Source: CAIVVT01 sp963757265
Lineage (GTDB): Bacteria; Acidobacteriota; Terriglobia; Bryobacterales; Bryobacteraceae
Reading direction: 5' to 3'
DNA: 64,000 nt
Assembly: GCA_963757265.1 (NCBI GenBank)
Contig: CAVWRA010000011.1
Coordinates: forward strand, 124,001-188,000
Shown here in pieces: positions 36,473 through 46,438 of this stretch (position 1 is the first letter of the stretch; the number at the start of each line of letters is the position of its first letter). The position numbers and the translations under genes were made by a program. Below the pieces are notes generated by a model, which ran no database searches, was not told where the DNA came from, and saw only the letters and a list, made by a program, of their open reading frames with translations.

Positions 36473-38371
36473 TCAGTTACCTAGACCACTGCGCAAGAAT
36501 CTCGCAAATTCCTGGGGATCTTCGGTCAGCCCGGCGAACGAGGCGATGGGCTTCTGGTCGGTGTCGAAAATCGCGTAGAAGGGGATGGCGACGGTGTGGA
36601 ACAGCGTCTGTTGCCGTTGCTGATTTTTCTCACTGGCGGCGTCCGAGCCGTCGGTGTATAGATCCACAAGCACCAGGCGGCTCAACAGTCCGGCGATCTC
36701 AGGGCGAGGAAACATGTTTGCTTTCATCCACTTGCAATTGGTGCAGGCGTAGCCCGTGAACTCCACCAGAACACGCTTGTTCTGCTCCCGAGCCTGGCGG
36801 AACGCCGCGTCGTAATCGGTGGCGGGGGGTGGCAGACCGCTCGACGGCCCGGGCACCAACAGGGAGCTTTCGGACGGGGCCGGGAGGTAGGCATCCAGTT
36901 CCCCCAGCCGCGCGCCGAACATTCCCGGAATCAAACTGAGGGCGAGGGCCAGGAACAGGACGCCGAGCAGCACGCGCCCGGCCCCGGCCGGCTCGTCCGG
37001 TCGAATGCCCTCCATCCGCATCAAGCCGAGAAGGTACAGGCCCGGGCAGGCGATCAACACCACCGCCAGCGCCAGCAACCGCTCTCGGGTCAGCAGGTTC
37101 CAATGCAATACCTGATCAACATTCGAGATGTACTTGAGCATGACGGCCAGAACCAGGAAGCCCAGCACGGTCTTGACCCGCGCCATCCAGCCTCCGCTGC
37201 GGGGCAACTGGCGCAGAAAACCGGGGAATAAGGCCAGCACGAAAAAGGGCGACGAAAGACCCAGCGAAAACGCCAGCATCCCCAGCAGCGGCTGGAGTTT
37301 AGGGCCGCCCACCGAGGCCGCCAGGAGGGTGCCCATGAAGGGGCCGACACAGGCGAACGAGGTCAGGCAGAAGGTCAAGCCCATGATCAGTGTGCCGAGG
37401 TAGCCGCCGCGGTTCGAGTGGGCATTCAAGCGCGTCAGCAGGCTGCTCGGCAGGGTCAGCTCGAAGGCCCCCAACAAGCTCAAGCCAAAGGCAAGAAACA
37501 CCAATGAGATCAGTCCGTTGACCCACGGATTCGAGCCCAGTTGGACCACCGCGAAGGGACCCAGCGCGGCACTCAGTCCTAGGCCGATGGCCGTGAACAG
37601 AAAGACGATGCCGAGGCAGAACACCACGGCCTGGCGGATCAATCGTCCCTTCGATGCTCCGGCCTGGCTCAGAAAGAACGAAATGGTGATCGGGATCATC
37701 GGGAAACAGCAGGGCGTGAAGATGGACGCCAACCCGAAGCCAAAGGCCAGGAGAAGGAACGACCAAAGCCCCTGATTCTGCGCCGGATTGCCCGCTGAGT
37801 CCGGGCCGGAAACAGCGGCTGGCGGCGAGGTGGCCGCAGTCTGGAAGAGCGTGTACCCAGGGGGCGTCGGAAGCGCAGAGCGGGTAGCCGAGGCGTCCAA
37901 CGACACGGTGGTCGCGACGGTCACCGTTTTGGGCGGCAGGCATTGCTTAGCGGTGCACAGCTGGTAGCGCATCCGGGCCGACAGCCCGGTCGGGCCAGCC
38001 GACGCCCCGGGCGCCGTGCGGAGCTTCAGGTAAAACTTGAGAGATCCCTCGTAAGTCTCTGTTTCAATTTGAAAATTGGGATCGAATTTACGTTGCGGGT
38101 CGGGGTAATACAGCTCCCACGCGGCGACGGAGGGCGTCTCTACCAGACGGATGATGGTCTCGGTCGGGCCGCCCTCCGGACCCGGTTTGGGCGTCGTGAC
38201 CGAGTACATGTGCCAGGGCGCGTCCAGGTCCAGTTTCAACTCCAGCAGCACGTCGGAGCCGGGAGCCACGCGATCCTGCGAGGGCGTCAATGTCCAATGG
38301 GCGGGGCTCAGGATCTGCGCGCCGGCGGGCACTGCCAGCGCGAGAAGCAGCAGGCCAACGCAGGCGCTCAC
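36473..38371 (-). CDS. dsbD: thiol:disulfide interchange protein DsbD
   Basis: 632 residues. The signal peptide (CVGLLLLALAVPAGAQ) is followed by an N-terminal periplasmic domain (to about residue 175, with the CTAKQC pair), a central eight-segment membrane domain with cysteines in FTPCCFPM and LTSFACVGPF, and a C-terminal thioredoxin domain with CTNC (in FTGYACTNCKWMK). It passes electrons from cytoplasmic thioredoxin to periplasmic thiol proteins. GTG 38371 is chosen because the signal peptide begins there. It follows plsX by 4 bases. Confidence 0.92.
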   Translation of the reverse strand: MSACVGLLLLALAVPAGAQILSPAHWTLTPSQDRVAPGSDVLLELKLDLDAPWHMYSVTTPKPGPEGGPTETIIRLVETPSVAAWELYYPDPQRKFDPNFQIETETYEGSLKFYLKLRTAPGASAGPTGLSARMRYQLCTAKQCLPPKTVTVATTVSLDASATRSALPTPPGYTLFQTAATSPPAAVSGPDSAGNPAQNQGLWSFLLLAFGFGLASIFTPCCFPMIPITISFFLSQAGASKGRLIRQAVVFCLGIVFLFTAIGLGLSAALGPFAVVQLGSNPWVNGLISLVFLAFGLSLLGAFELTLPSSLLTRLNAHSNRGGYLGTLIMGLTFCLTSFACVGPFMGTLLAASVGGPKLQPLLGMLAFSLGLSSPFFVLALFPGFLRQLPRSGGWMARVKTVLGFLVLAVMLKYISNVDQVLHWNLLTRERLLALAVVLIACPGLYLLGLMRMEGIRPDEPAGAGRVLLGVLFLALALSLIPGMFGARLGELDAYLPAPSESSLLVPGPSSGLPPPATDYDAAFRQAREQNKRVLVEFTGYACTNCKWMKANMFPRPEIAGLLSRLVLVDLYTDGSDAASEKNQQRQQTLFHTVAIPFYAIFDTDQKPIASFAGLTEDPQEFARFLRSGLGN

Positions 38372-38375
38372 GCGG

Positions 38376-39407
38376 CTATGCGGAGGCTGTGGCCAAGCCG
38401 TCCGCGGCGCGCGAGCGGACGATTTCGGCGGCAATGCGGCCATTGACATTCTCCGCCGCCGATTCGCAGGCGACGCGAATGGCGTTGCGTATGGCGTTGT
38501 CGTTCGAACGGCCATGGCAGATGATGACCACTCCTTTCACGCCCAGCAGCGGCGCGCCCCCGTATTCGGAATAGTCGACCCGCTTCTTGAAATCCTTGAA
38601 GGCCGGCCGCGCCATCAGGTAGCCGATCTTGCGGTTGAGGGAGGCTTCCAGCGATTCCTGGAGCATGTGCTTGATGACGTCCACCATGCCTTCGCTGACC
38701 TTGAGGGCGACATTGCCGATGAAGCCGTCGCAGACGATTACGTCGGCGCGGCCGGTGTACAGGTCGCGGCCCTCGACGTTGCCGATGAAGTTCAGCGGCA
38801 GGGTCTTCAGAATCTGCGCCGCGGCGCGGCTCAGCTCGTTGCCCTTGTGCTCCTCCTCGCCGATCGACAGCACTCCCACGCGCGGGTTCTCGGTATGAAA
38901 CACCTGGCGCGAGTAAATCTCCCCCATGATGCCGAACTGCGCCAGCATCTGGGGAGTCGAATCGACGTTGGCGCCGACGTCCACCACCACCACCGGATGT
39001 CCCTTGACCGTCGGAAACGCAGAAGCCAGCGCCGGCCGCTCCACGCCCGGGATCATACCCAGCAGCGTCTTGGCGATCACCATGACGGCGCCGGTGTTCC
39101 CGGCGGAAACCAGGCCCTGGGCCGTTCCGTCCCGTACCAGGCGCGCCGCCACGCGCAGGCTGGAGTCGCGCTTGTGGCGCACCGACTTGGCCGCGTTGTC
39201 GTCCATGGTGACGACTTCGCTGGCGTGGACCACCTGAATCGGAAGCTGGCGCCAACGGGGAAACTTGGCCAGTTCCTGGCGGATCAGTTCCTCGCGTCCC
39301 ACCAGGATGATTTTGACCGCCTGCGTCTCAGCCGCGCGGACCGCGCCGTGCACTTCCGGCGCCGGGGCGGAATCCCCGCCCATGGCGTCCACGGCAATGG
39401 TGATCAT
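38376..39407 (-). CDS. plsX: phosphate acyltransferase PlsX
   Basis: 343 residues. Starts [19 protein letters not shown], the PlsX signature, and has [33 protein letters not shown] and [20 protein letters not shown]. It makes acyl-phosphate from acyl-ACP for PlsY (encoded at 62.5-63.1 kb). It forms the usual rpmF-plsX pair, 41 bases after rpmF. The customary downstream fabH/fabD genes are missing; dsbD follows instead. Confidence 0.97.
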   Translation of the reverse strand: MITIAVDAMGGDSAPAPEVHGAVRAAETQAVKIILVGREELIRQELAKFPRWRQLPIQVVHASEVVTMDDNAAKSVRHKRDSSLRVAARLVRDGTAQGLVSAGNTGAVMVIAKTLLGMIPGVERPALASAFPTVKGHPVVVVDVGANVDSTPQMLAQFGIMGEIYSRQVFHTENPRVGVLSIGEEEHKGNELSRAAAQILKTLPLNFIGNVEGRDLYTGRADVIVCDGFIGNVALKVSEGMVDVIKHMLQESLEASLNRKIGYLMARPAFKDFKKRVDYSEYGGAPLLGVKGVVIICHGRSNDNAIRNAIRVACESAAENVNGRIAAEIVRSRAADGLATASA

Positions 39408-39448
39408 GGAAATTCGAGCGCTCCCGGATCGGACAGAATCAGGACAGC

Positions 39449-39631
39449 CTACTCCTGAACGACCTCGATGACCTCGCGGCCTTTATAATAACCGCAACTC
39501 GGGCAGGCGCGATGCGGCAATTTCATTTCGTGGCACTTCGGGCACTCGGAGACGCCGGCTAATTTGAGCCCGTCATGGGCCCGGCGCGTGGACGTGCGCC
39601 GCGCGGAGTGGCGTCGCTTTGGATTGGGCAT
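39449..39631 (-). CDS. rpmF: 50S ribosomal protein L32
   Basis: 60 residues. The N-terminus [20 protein letters not shown] and the zinc-binding pairs CPKC and CPSC are diagnostic of L32. It retains all four cysteines, so it is the zinc-containing form. AAAGGACT precedes the ATG. First gene of rpmF-plsX. Confidence 0.97.
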   Translation of the reverse strand: MPNPKRRHSARRTSTRRAHDGLKLAGVSECPKCHEMKLPHRACPSCGYYKGREVIEVVQE

Positions 39632-39900
39632 CGGAAGTCCTTTCTAGGAATCTACCCGCGGGTTCCCAGAAGCCTCGCCGGCAGAGCTTGCAGAATTGAA
39701 TGACCTTAAACGACTTCTCATTTTAGCGAACTGCGGGCTGCGCTGTCATCTGCCGTTCACGCTGCCGTTCACGCCGGCCTGTTTCTGGCGGTCAGCAGTC
39801 GCGCGCGCCACTTTCCCCGCGGCCGTTGGTTTCGACGCGCCGCGAACGTCGCCCGTTTCCCCTGGACGCCCGCCTGCGCGCCGGACTAATCTCTTTGTTT

Positions 39901-41004
39901 ATGGCCTCGACGTCCAGGGCCCGCTCCACAACCTCCCGCCAGCGCACGCCCGCCGCGCTCGGCTTCGCCATGCCGGCCGAGTGGGAGCCGCACGCCGCCA
40001 CCTGGCTTGCCTGGCCGCACAACCCCACCGATTGGCCCGACAAGCTAGACACCATCCGCTGGGTCTACGCCGAGATGGTGCGCCACATCGCTCCCGGCGA
40101 GAGGGTGCGCATGCTCGTGAATTCGCGCCGCGCGGAGCAGCAGGCGCGGCACACCCTGGCGCGCGCCGGCGCCGGCACGGATGGCGTGGAGTTCATCGTG
40201 CATCCCACCAATCGCGGCTGGATGCGCGACAGCGGCCCGCTGTTCGTGCGGCGGCGCACCGCCCGCGGCCTCGAAACGGCCATCGTCCATTTCCATTTCA
40301 ACGCCTGGGCCAAATACCGCGACTGGCGCAAGGACCGGCGCGTGCCCGAAACCGCCGCGGCGCTGCTGGGGAAGAAGCTGTTCGACGCGCGGGCCGAGGG
40401 GCGCGAGTTCGTCCTGGAAGGCGGCGGCATCGAGGTCAACGGGCGCGGCACCTTGCTGACCACGGAAGAGTGCTACCTGAGCGAGCGGGTGCAGGTGCGC
40501 AACCCGGGTCTCACGAAAAGCGAATTTGAAGCGGCAGTGCGCGATTTCCTCGGCGTGACCAATGTCTTCTGGCTCGGCGGCGGGGTGGCCGGCGACGACA
40601 CGCACGGCCATGTGGACGACATCTGCCGCTTTGTGAACGAGCGGACGGTGGTGCTGATCCGGGAAGCAAATCCCAAGGACGAGAACTACCGGCCGCTGGA
40701 GGAGAACTGGGAGCGCATGCAGGATCTGCGTCTGGAGGATGGCTCAAAGCCCGACGTGGTGGCGCTGCGCACGCCCGCACCGCTATGGTTCGATGGCGGC
40801 CGGCTGCCGGCCAGCTATGCCAACTTCTACATCTCGAACGCGGCCGTGCTGGCGCCGACCTTCAACGATCCCCACGACCGCGTGGCACTCGGGATCCTGG
40901 GCGAACTGTTCCGCGACCGGCCGGTAGTCGGCATCCACGCCGTCGACCTGGTGCTGGGCTTCGGCACGCTGCATTGCCTGACGCAGCAGCAACCGGTGGG
41001 GTGA
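39901..41004 (+). CDS. aguA: agmatine deiminase
   Basis: Hydrolyses agmatine to N-carbamoylputrescine and ammonia, in putrescine synthesis from arginine. 367 residues. Family motifs are MPAEWEPHAATWLAWPHN, GWMRDSGPLFV, EGGGIEVNGRGTLLTTEECYL, DDTHGHVDDICRFV and the catalytic cysteine near the C-terminus (Cys359 in TLHCLTQQQP). The start is uncertain: ATG 39901 has no clear Shine-Dalgarno and ATG 39970 lies directly at the conserved MPAEW. The partner N-carbamoylputrescine amidase gene is not adjacent. Confidence 0.93.
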   Translation: MASTSRARSTTSRQRTPAALGFAMPAEWEPHAATWLAWPHNPTDWPDKLDTIRWVYAEMVRHIAPGERVRMLVNSRRAEQQARHTLARAGAGTDGVEFIVHPTNRGWMRDSGPLFVRRRTARGLETAIVHFHFNAWAKYRDWRKDRRVPETAAALLGKKLFDARAEGREFVLEGGGIEVNGRGTLLTTEECYLSERVQVRNPGLTKSEFEAAVRDFLGVTNVFWLGGGVAGDDTHGHVDDICRFVNERTVVLIREANPKDENYRPLEENWERMQDLRLEDGSKPDVVALRTPAPLWFDGGRLPASYANFYISNAAVLAPTFNDPHDRVALGILGELFRDRPVVGIHAVDLVLGFGTLHCLTQQQPVG

Positions 41005-41038
41005 GGTTGTCGGAACCCGCCCGCGCCCGCCGCATCCG

Positions 41039-41554
41039 TCACTTGGCGGAGGGTGAAAAGCCGGTTTCTTCCTTCCACGCCTCCAGGGTGTTGTAGACGA
41101 TCGGGCAGTACGTGGCGCGGTCGATGAACTGCCACATGCGGGATGGAATCGAGCCCTCGCCCTTCACCGTGTGCGGGAACAGCTCGCAGTTGGAGGGGCG
41201 CGCCTCGTACACGCTGCACAGGTTGCCGGCCAGAAAGACGCAGCCCTGCTGCGGGTCGCGCCGCAGGATCAGGCCGTCGGCCGGGTCGTGGGTCGTGTAC
41301 TGCTTCCGGAACTGGTCCAGCTTCATGCCGAGATGCTTGGCCAGGCGCTGGCAGTCGCGTGGCGTGACGGGCGTGTTGGCCACCCGACAGCAGTTGGCGC
41401 ACTGGGTGCAGTCGATCTCCGCCTCTACCTCCGCGGCGATTTGTTTGAAGCGCCGCACGACGAAGTTATAGGTCTTGAGATGCTTGCGGAACTTCTCGTT
41501 CTCGGGACGCTTCTTCCCGCCGAGGCGTTGGATCTGCACGAGGTCGGTCAGCAT
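41039..41554 (-). CDS. YkgJ-family cysteine-cluster protein
   Basis: 171 residues. Cysteines appear as IDCTQCANCCRV (around residue 50), DPQQGCVFLAGNLCSVYEARPSNCELFPH, and a late ATYCPIVYN. The spacing is that of the YkgJ/UPF0153 family with a four-cysteine metal site; function unknown. It differs considerably from the member at 29527-29961 and has an added N-terminal helical region. It converges on agmatine deiminase (34-base gap). Start ATG 41554. Confidence 0.85.
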   Translation of the reverse strand: MLTDLVQIQRLGGKKRPENEKFRKHLKTYNFVVRRFKQIAAEVEAEIDCTQCANCCRVANTPVTPRDCQRLAKHLGMKLDQFRKQYTTHDPADGLILRRDPQQGCVFLAGNLCSVYEARPSNCELFPHTVKGEGSIPSRMWQFIDRATYCPIVYNTLEAWKEETGFSPSAK

Positions 41555-41585
41555 GATTCTGTTCGACACACGCGCTCTGAAATGC

Positions 41586-41699
41586 AATGGCCGCCCGGAC
41601 GCGCGTTGCCCGGACGGCCATTTCTATTGTCGCTCACTCGAAAGACGCGCTGAAGAGCCGGACCTGGAGGTCCGGGCAGACGTGGCCGCCTGCCCCACC
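41586..41699. repeat. palindromic repeats, including a dispersed CTGCCCCACC-type element
   Basis: AATGGCCG (41586-41593) pairs with CGGCCATT (41615-41622) around a GC-rich loop. CCGGACCT-GG-AGGTCCGG (41658-41675) is followed by GCAGACG-n-CCTGCCCCACC (41676-41699). The second block has the same layout as one at 53344-53386, and its CCTGCCCCACC end also occurs in the 223-bp array. The first hairpin could terminate the M16 transcript. Near 41750 there is also a CTCCCTCACGG segment like the one in the 147-bp repeat. Confidence 0.5.
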
Positions 41700-41808
41700 A
41701 ACGCGGGCGCGACTTTCATCTCCATCTGTGGCCCGCAGGGCCATGGCGACTCACTCGCTGACACCTCCGCTCCCTCACGGCGAGCGGCTCAGAAACGCGG
41801 CCGCGGGT

Positions 41809-44561
41809 TTACCAGGTGACGTTCACCTTCTTGAAGTCCCCGGCGCGGACAAAGCTGAGGCTGTCCAGGAGGATGTACTTGTCCATGACGGCCCGGATCT
41901 GGTCGGGTGTCAGGGCCTGGACCTTGGCTTCCAGCTCGGCGTCGAAAGCCATCGTGCGGTCGTAATGCAGGCCGCTGACGAGCCGCTGCACCAGTTCGGC
42001 GTCGTTGGCGCGCGAGACCTTGCGCGACTCAGCCCAGCTCTTCTTGGCCGCCTGCACTTCGTCGGCGGTGTAGCCCTTTTCGAGGATGTTCTTCATTTCA
42101 TCCTTGAATGACGCCTCCACCTTGGGCGCGTTTTGCGGTGCGCAGATGGCGTAGGAGATGAACACCGTCTCCTCTTCCTTGGGCGTGGCCTGCACCACCG
42201 AACCAATTCCGTAGCTCAGCCCTTCTTTGCCGCGGATGCGGGCGAACAGCCGCGAATTGAAGCCGTTGCCCAGGATGTAGTTGCCCAGCACGAGCGCCGG
42301 ATAGTCGGGGTCGGTGTCCTTCATCTTGATCGGCAGGCCCGCGATCCACATGCTGTTCTGTTTGTCCGGCGTTTCGATGGCCTTCAGTAGCGGGTCAACC
42401 TTCTGGTAGTCGCGCACGATCTTGCGATATGGCTGGGGGCTCTTCCAATCGCCGAACAGCGCTTTCACCTGGTTCTCGGTCCCCTCGGAATCGAAGTCGC
42501 CGATCACCGAAAACTCGCCGTTGGACGCGCCGTAGAACTGCTTGTAGAAGCCCTTCACCTGGTCCAGCGTGAGGGCCTTGATCTCCTCGATCTGCTCGTC
42601 GATGGACAGCGCGTAGCGCGGGTCGCCCTTGGGGTATGGCGAAAGGTGCTTGAGCAGCGCCGTTGGCCCCAGGCTCATCGGCTCGCTCCTGTTAGCCTCC
42701 AGCCCGGCCAGTTGCTCCTGCTTGAGCTTGTCGAACTCGTCGGGCGGGAACGTGGCCTCGCGAAACACCTCGGCCACCAGGTCGAGCACCGGCTTCAGGT
42801 TCTCGCGCGTGGTGGTGATGCGCGCGAAGGCGGTGTCCACGCCGCCCGCGACGGTCACCTGCGCCTTGAGCTGGTCGAAGGCGTCCTTCAACTGCTGGCG
42901 CGTGTGCTTCGCCGTGCCGCGCATCAGCATCGAGCCGGCCAGGCCGGCCCCGACTTCGCGATCCTTGAGCGAATTCACGTCGCCGAAGTGCAATTGCAGC
43001 ATCGCCGTCACCTGGCCGCCGCGCGTCTTCTTCTCCAGCAGCGCGATCTTTATGCCGCCCAGCGCGCCGCGCGCGGTGCGCTGGTCGATGTTGGCCGGGC
43101 TGGGGTCGAAGGTCTCGCCCTGCGCCACGGCCTGCTGGCCCTTGTAGTCCTTCACCAGCGCCATGACGTCGGGCGGGTTGGGCACTTCGGCGCGGACCGG
43201 ATTCTTGTCCGGTATGAAAATGCCGGAGGTGCGGTTGGATTGGATAAAGTACTTGTCCGCGGCCTTCTGCACCTGCTCCAACGTGACCGCCTTCATGCGG
43301 TCGCGGAACAGGAACATCAGCCGCCAGTCGCCCTGCGCCTGCCACTCGCTCAACTGCAGCGCGATGGACTGCGTGTTGTTCAGCGCCAGGTCGAAATCCT
43401 TGAGCCATTTTGTGCGCTCGCGCTCGAGCTCTTCACTGGTAAATGGATGCTTGGCGATCCCTTCGACTGTCGCCACCAGCGTGTCCCGCGCGTCCTCCAC
43501 CGACTGGTCCAGCCGCACTTCCGCAATCGCTCCGAAAATGCCGGGGTCGTGCTCCAGGAGCGTCTCCGTGCTGACGGACGCGGCCTTCTTGGTATCCACC
43601 AGCGCCTTGTACAGCCGGCCGCTCGGCGCGTCGCCCAGAATCATGGAAGCCATTTCGACCGCCGGGAACTCCGCGTCCGGGCCGGAGGGAACGTGATAGG
43701 CGGCCATGGCGGCCTGGGAATCGCCGTTGCGCCGCAGCGTGACGCTGCGTTCGCCGTCCTGCGCCGGCTCGACTGTATACATCGGCGGGAGCTTGCGCGC
43801 GGGCCGTGGAATCGGCGAGTAATACTTGTCCACCAGCGCCAGCGTCTTGGCTTCGTCGATCTTGCCTGCGACCACCAACACCGCGTTGTCCGGCTGGTAA
43901 TACTCGCGCCAGAAGGCCTGCAGCCGCTCAATCGGAACCTGCTCGATGTCGGAGCGCGCGCCGATGGTCGAGTGGCCGTAGTTGTGCCACAGGAACATGG
44001 TCGAAATGATCGCGCTCCTCCAGGATCTCCTGCGGGTTGTTCTCGCCCATCTCGTACTCGTTGCGCACGACCGTCATCTCGGTGTCGAGATCCTTCTTGG
44101 CGATGAACGAGTGGACCATGCGGTCGGCCTCCAGGCTGAGGGCCCAGTTCAGGTTCTCGTCGCGTCGCGGTGAAGGTCTCGAAGTAATTCGTCCGGTCCA
44201 GCCACGTGGTGCCGTTGGGCCGCGCGCCATGGTCCTGCAATTCCTTGGGAACGTTGGGGTGGTTGGTCGAGCCCTTGAACATCATGTGCTCGAGCAGGTG
44301 CGCCATGCCCGTCTCGCCGTAGTTTTCGAAGCGCGAACCGACCATGTAGGTGATGTTCACCGTGATATTCGTCTTGGTCGGGTCCGGGAACAGCAGCACG
44401 CGCAGGCCGTTGTTCAGATGGTATTCCGTAATGCCTTCAACACTCGTGGTTTTTTCGACGCCCGCGGGCAGCGCCTGGGCCGCTAATGGCAGGATGGAAA
44501 CAACGGTAAACAGCGCGGCCGCGGCCGCCTGTAGGTTCGGGAAACGCCTGTTTAGAAGCAT
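41809..44561 (-). pseudogene. M16 zinc peptidase (insulinase type) with two +1 frameshifts
   Basis: Joined across frames this would be a 916-residue secreted M16 peptidase. The signal peptide and N-terminal domain, with zinc motif [10 protein letters not shown], are in the first frame. Residues around [19 protein letters not shown] to [10 protein letters not shown] are in a second, and [19 protein letters not shown] to the end in a third. The breaks are single extra bases near 44162 and 44011; removing both restores one continuous frame (length then divisible by three). The second M16 half lacks the zinc motif, as is usual. No other stop interrupts 2.7 kb, so sequencing error is as likely as real inactivation. 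Confidence 0.8.
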
Positions 44562-44705
44562 AAAGGGATGTTATCGATCGTAGCATCTCGCTTCTCCCGG
44601 CGGGATCACATTTCCGGCCTGCCGCGGCCCGCGAGCCGCCGCCGGCACAGCGTTGAAACTCAAGTACTATAGCCTTGCCTCCACTCCTCGGTTAGCCTGT
44701 GTCTC

Positions 44706-45056
44706 ATGGACCTGGAGTGGATTCGCAGGAATTGCCTCGCCTTTCCTGGCGCCACCGAGCATATTCAATGGGGCAACGATCTGGTGTTCAAGGCTCACGG
44801 CAAGATTTTCGCGGTGGCCGCACTGGAGCCTGGCGGTCGCGCCCTCACCTTCAAATGCACGCCCGAGGAATTCGCCGACCTCAGCGAACGTCCGGGCTGT
44901 GTTCCGGCACGCTACGTCGCCCGTGCCAAGTGGATTACTCTGGAATCCATCGACGCCCTGCCGCCGCGGGAAATCCAGCGCCTGCTGCGTCAATCCTACG
45001 ATCTGGTCACTAGGAGGGAGCACCGCAAGGCCCGCGCGGCCGGCTCGTCCATGTAG
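44706..45056 (+). CDS. MmcQ/YjbR-family protein
   Basis: 116 residues. The pattern CLAFPGATEHIQWGNDLVFKA, then GGRALTFKCTPEEFADL and ARAKWITLESIDAL is that of the YjbR/MmcQ fold (a small double-wing DNA-binding-like domain). No function is established for most members. It is divergent from the M16 gene and 82 bases upstream of the secreted paralogue. Confidence 0.9.
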   Translation: MDLEWIRRNCLAFPGATEHIQWGNDLVFKAHGKIFAVAALEPGGRALTFKCTPEEFADLSERPGCVPARYVARAKWITLESIDALPPREIQRLLRQSYDLVTRREHRKARAAGSSM

Positions 45057-45138
45057 CCGCGAGGGAGCCCCGCGACAGGCCGGTAGCTTCCGTCACTTCC
45101 TGCACGGCCGGGTGGCGCCTGCTAATCTGATTCGTGGT

Positions 45139-46377
45139 ATGCGCAACAAAACGATGCTAGGTGAGGGCGCGGCACGCCTGCCGGCGGCCGCGGTGCTGTT
45201 GGCGTTGGGAGCCGGCGCGGCTTGGGGCCAGGGGGTGATCGGGGGCTGCCAGGTCTTTCCGCCCAACAATATCTGGAACCACAGAATCGACAACCTGCGG
45301 GTGCACGTGCATTCGCGGGAGTACATCCTCGCGGGCGGGCTAGGCAAGCCGTTCGTGATCGATACCTCCTTGCCAATCAATGTGGTGGGCCCGGACCAGC
45401 CGATGGTGCCCATCCCCAAGGTCCTGTACGCCGTGGAGTCCGATCTCGGGCCGTTCCCGATCCCGGACCATCCGTTGATCGAGAGGGGAGGGCAGGGCGA
45501 TGCCCATCTGCTCATCGTGCAGACCGGGCGTTGCGTGCTGTACGAGATGTACGCGGCCAGAATCTCGGGGGGCGTCTGGGCGGCCGACAGCACGGCGATC
45601 TTCGACCTATCTTCGAACGCGTTGCGGCCGGACGGCTGGACGTTGACCACCGCCGCCGGCACCCCGCTGGTGCCCGGTCTGCTGCGCTACGCCGAGGTGC
45701 AAAGCGGCGAGATCCGGCACGCCCTGGGGATGACAATGCCCAAGACACAGCACGCCTACGTGTGGCCGGCGCGGCACCAGGCTTCGAGGAGCAACGACCC
45801 TAATCTGCCGCCGATGGGGATCCGCTTCCGGTTGAAGCGCGATGTGGATCTGAGCGGGTTTTCTCACGAGGCCCAGGTGATCCTCGTGGGATTGAAACGC
45901 TACGGCCTGTTGGTGACCGATAACGGCCTGCCGTTCAACGTGTCGGCCGTTCCGGACGGGTGGCCGGAGCCGCTGCTGGAGGAGGTGAATCGCATCAAGA
46001 GCGACATGTTCGAGGCCGTGGATGAGTCGGATCTGGCGATGAGCGACAACTCCGCGCAGACCGGACCGTGGCCGCCTTTCGGCGAGGTCAAAGTGGATTA
46101 TGCCGCGGATTTGAGCGTCGATCTGACGCAAGGGTCGGTGTTTGAAATCGCGTTGCAAGGCGATGCCAAGCTGACGTCGGTTCAAGGCGTGATGCCGGGT
46201 CTGCAGGCGGCCTTCCACATCTGTCAGGATGCGGCGGGCAATCACAAATTCGACTGGCCGGCCAGCGTCCACGGAGCGATGAGCGTGGGCGCGGCGCCGG
46301 GGAAGTGCTCGACGCAGTCCTTCGTCGCCGCGGCGGGCGGGCTCTACGCCACCGGCCCCGGCGTAGTGGACCAGTAG
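45139..46377 (+). CDS. secreted protein of unknown function; paralogue of 10115-11932
   Basis: 412 residues from ATG 45139. The signal peptide LPAAAVLLALGAGAAWGQ is followed by a core sharing a series of motifs with the protein at 10115-11932: GCQVFPPNNIWNHRIDNL, QTGRCVLYEMYAARISGG, ALRPDGWTLTTAAGTPLVPG, QSGEIRHALGMTMPKTQHA, YVWPARHQAS and GLLVTDNGLPFNVS. It lacks the Ig-like repeats of its paralogue and ends with a roughly 100-residue beta-rich tail (VDYAADLSVDLTQGSVFEIA onwards). The conserved Asn/Trp/Arg/His residues hint at an enzyme or sugar-binding fold, but no known active site was recognised. Confidence 0.82.
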   Translation: MRNKTMLGEGAARLPAAAVLLALGAGAAWGQGVIGGCQVFPPNNIWNHRIDNLRVHVHSREYILAGGLGKPFVIDTSLPINVVGPDQPMVPIPKVLYAVESDLGPFPIPDHPLIERGGQGDAHLLIVQTGRCVLYEMYAARISGGVWAADSTAIFDLSSNALRPDGWTLTTAAGTPLVPGLLRYAEVQSGEIRHALGMTMPKTQHAYVWPARHQASRSNDPNLPPMGIRFRLKRDVDLSGFSHEAQVILVGLKRYGLLVTDNGLPFNVSAVPDGWPEPLLEEVNRIKSDMFEAVDESDLAMSDNSAQTGPWPPFGEVKVDYAADLSVDLTQGSVFEIALQGDAKLTSVQGVMPGLQAAFHICQDAAGNHKFDWPASVHGAMSVGAAPGKCSTQSFVAAAGGLYATGPGVVDQ

Positions 46378-46438
46378 CCCGGAAGGAACGCGCGCCGCCG
46401 CTCGCGCGGCTCATGCGCCTGGGGAGGTCCCCAGGCGA

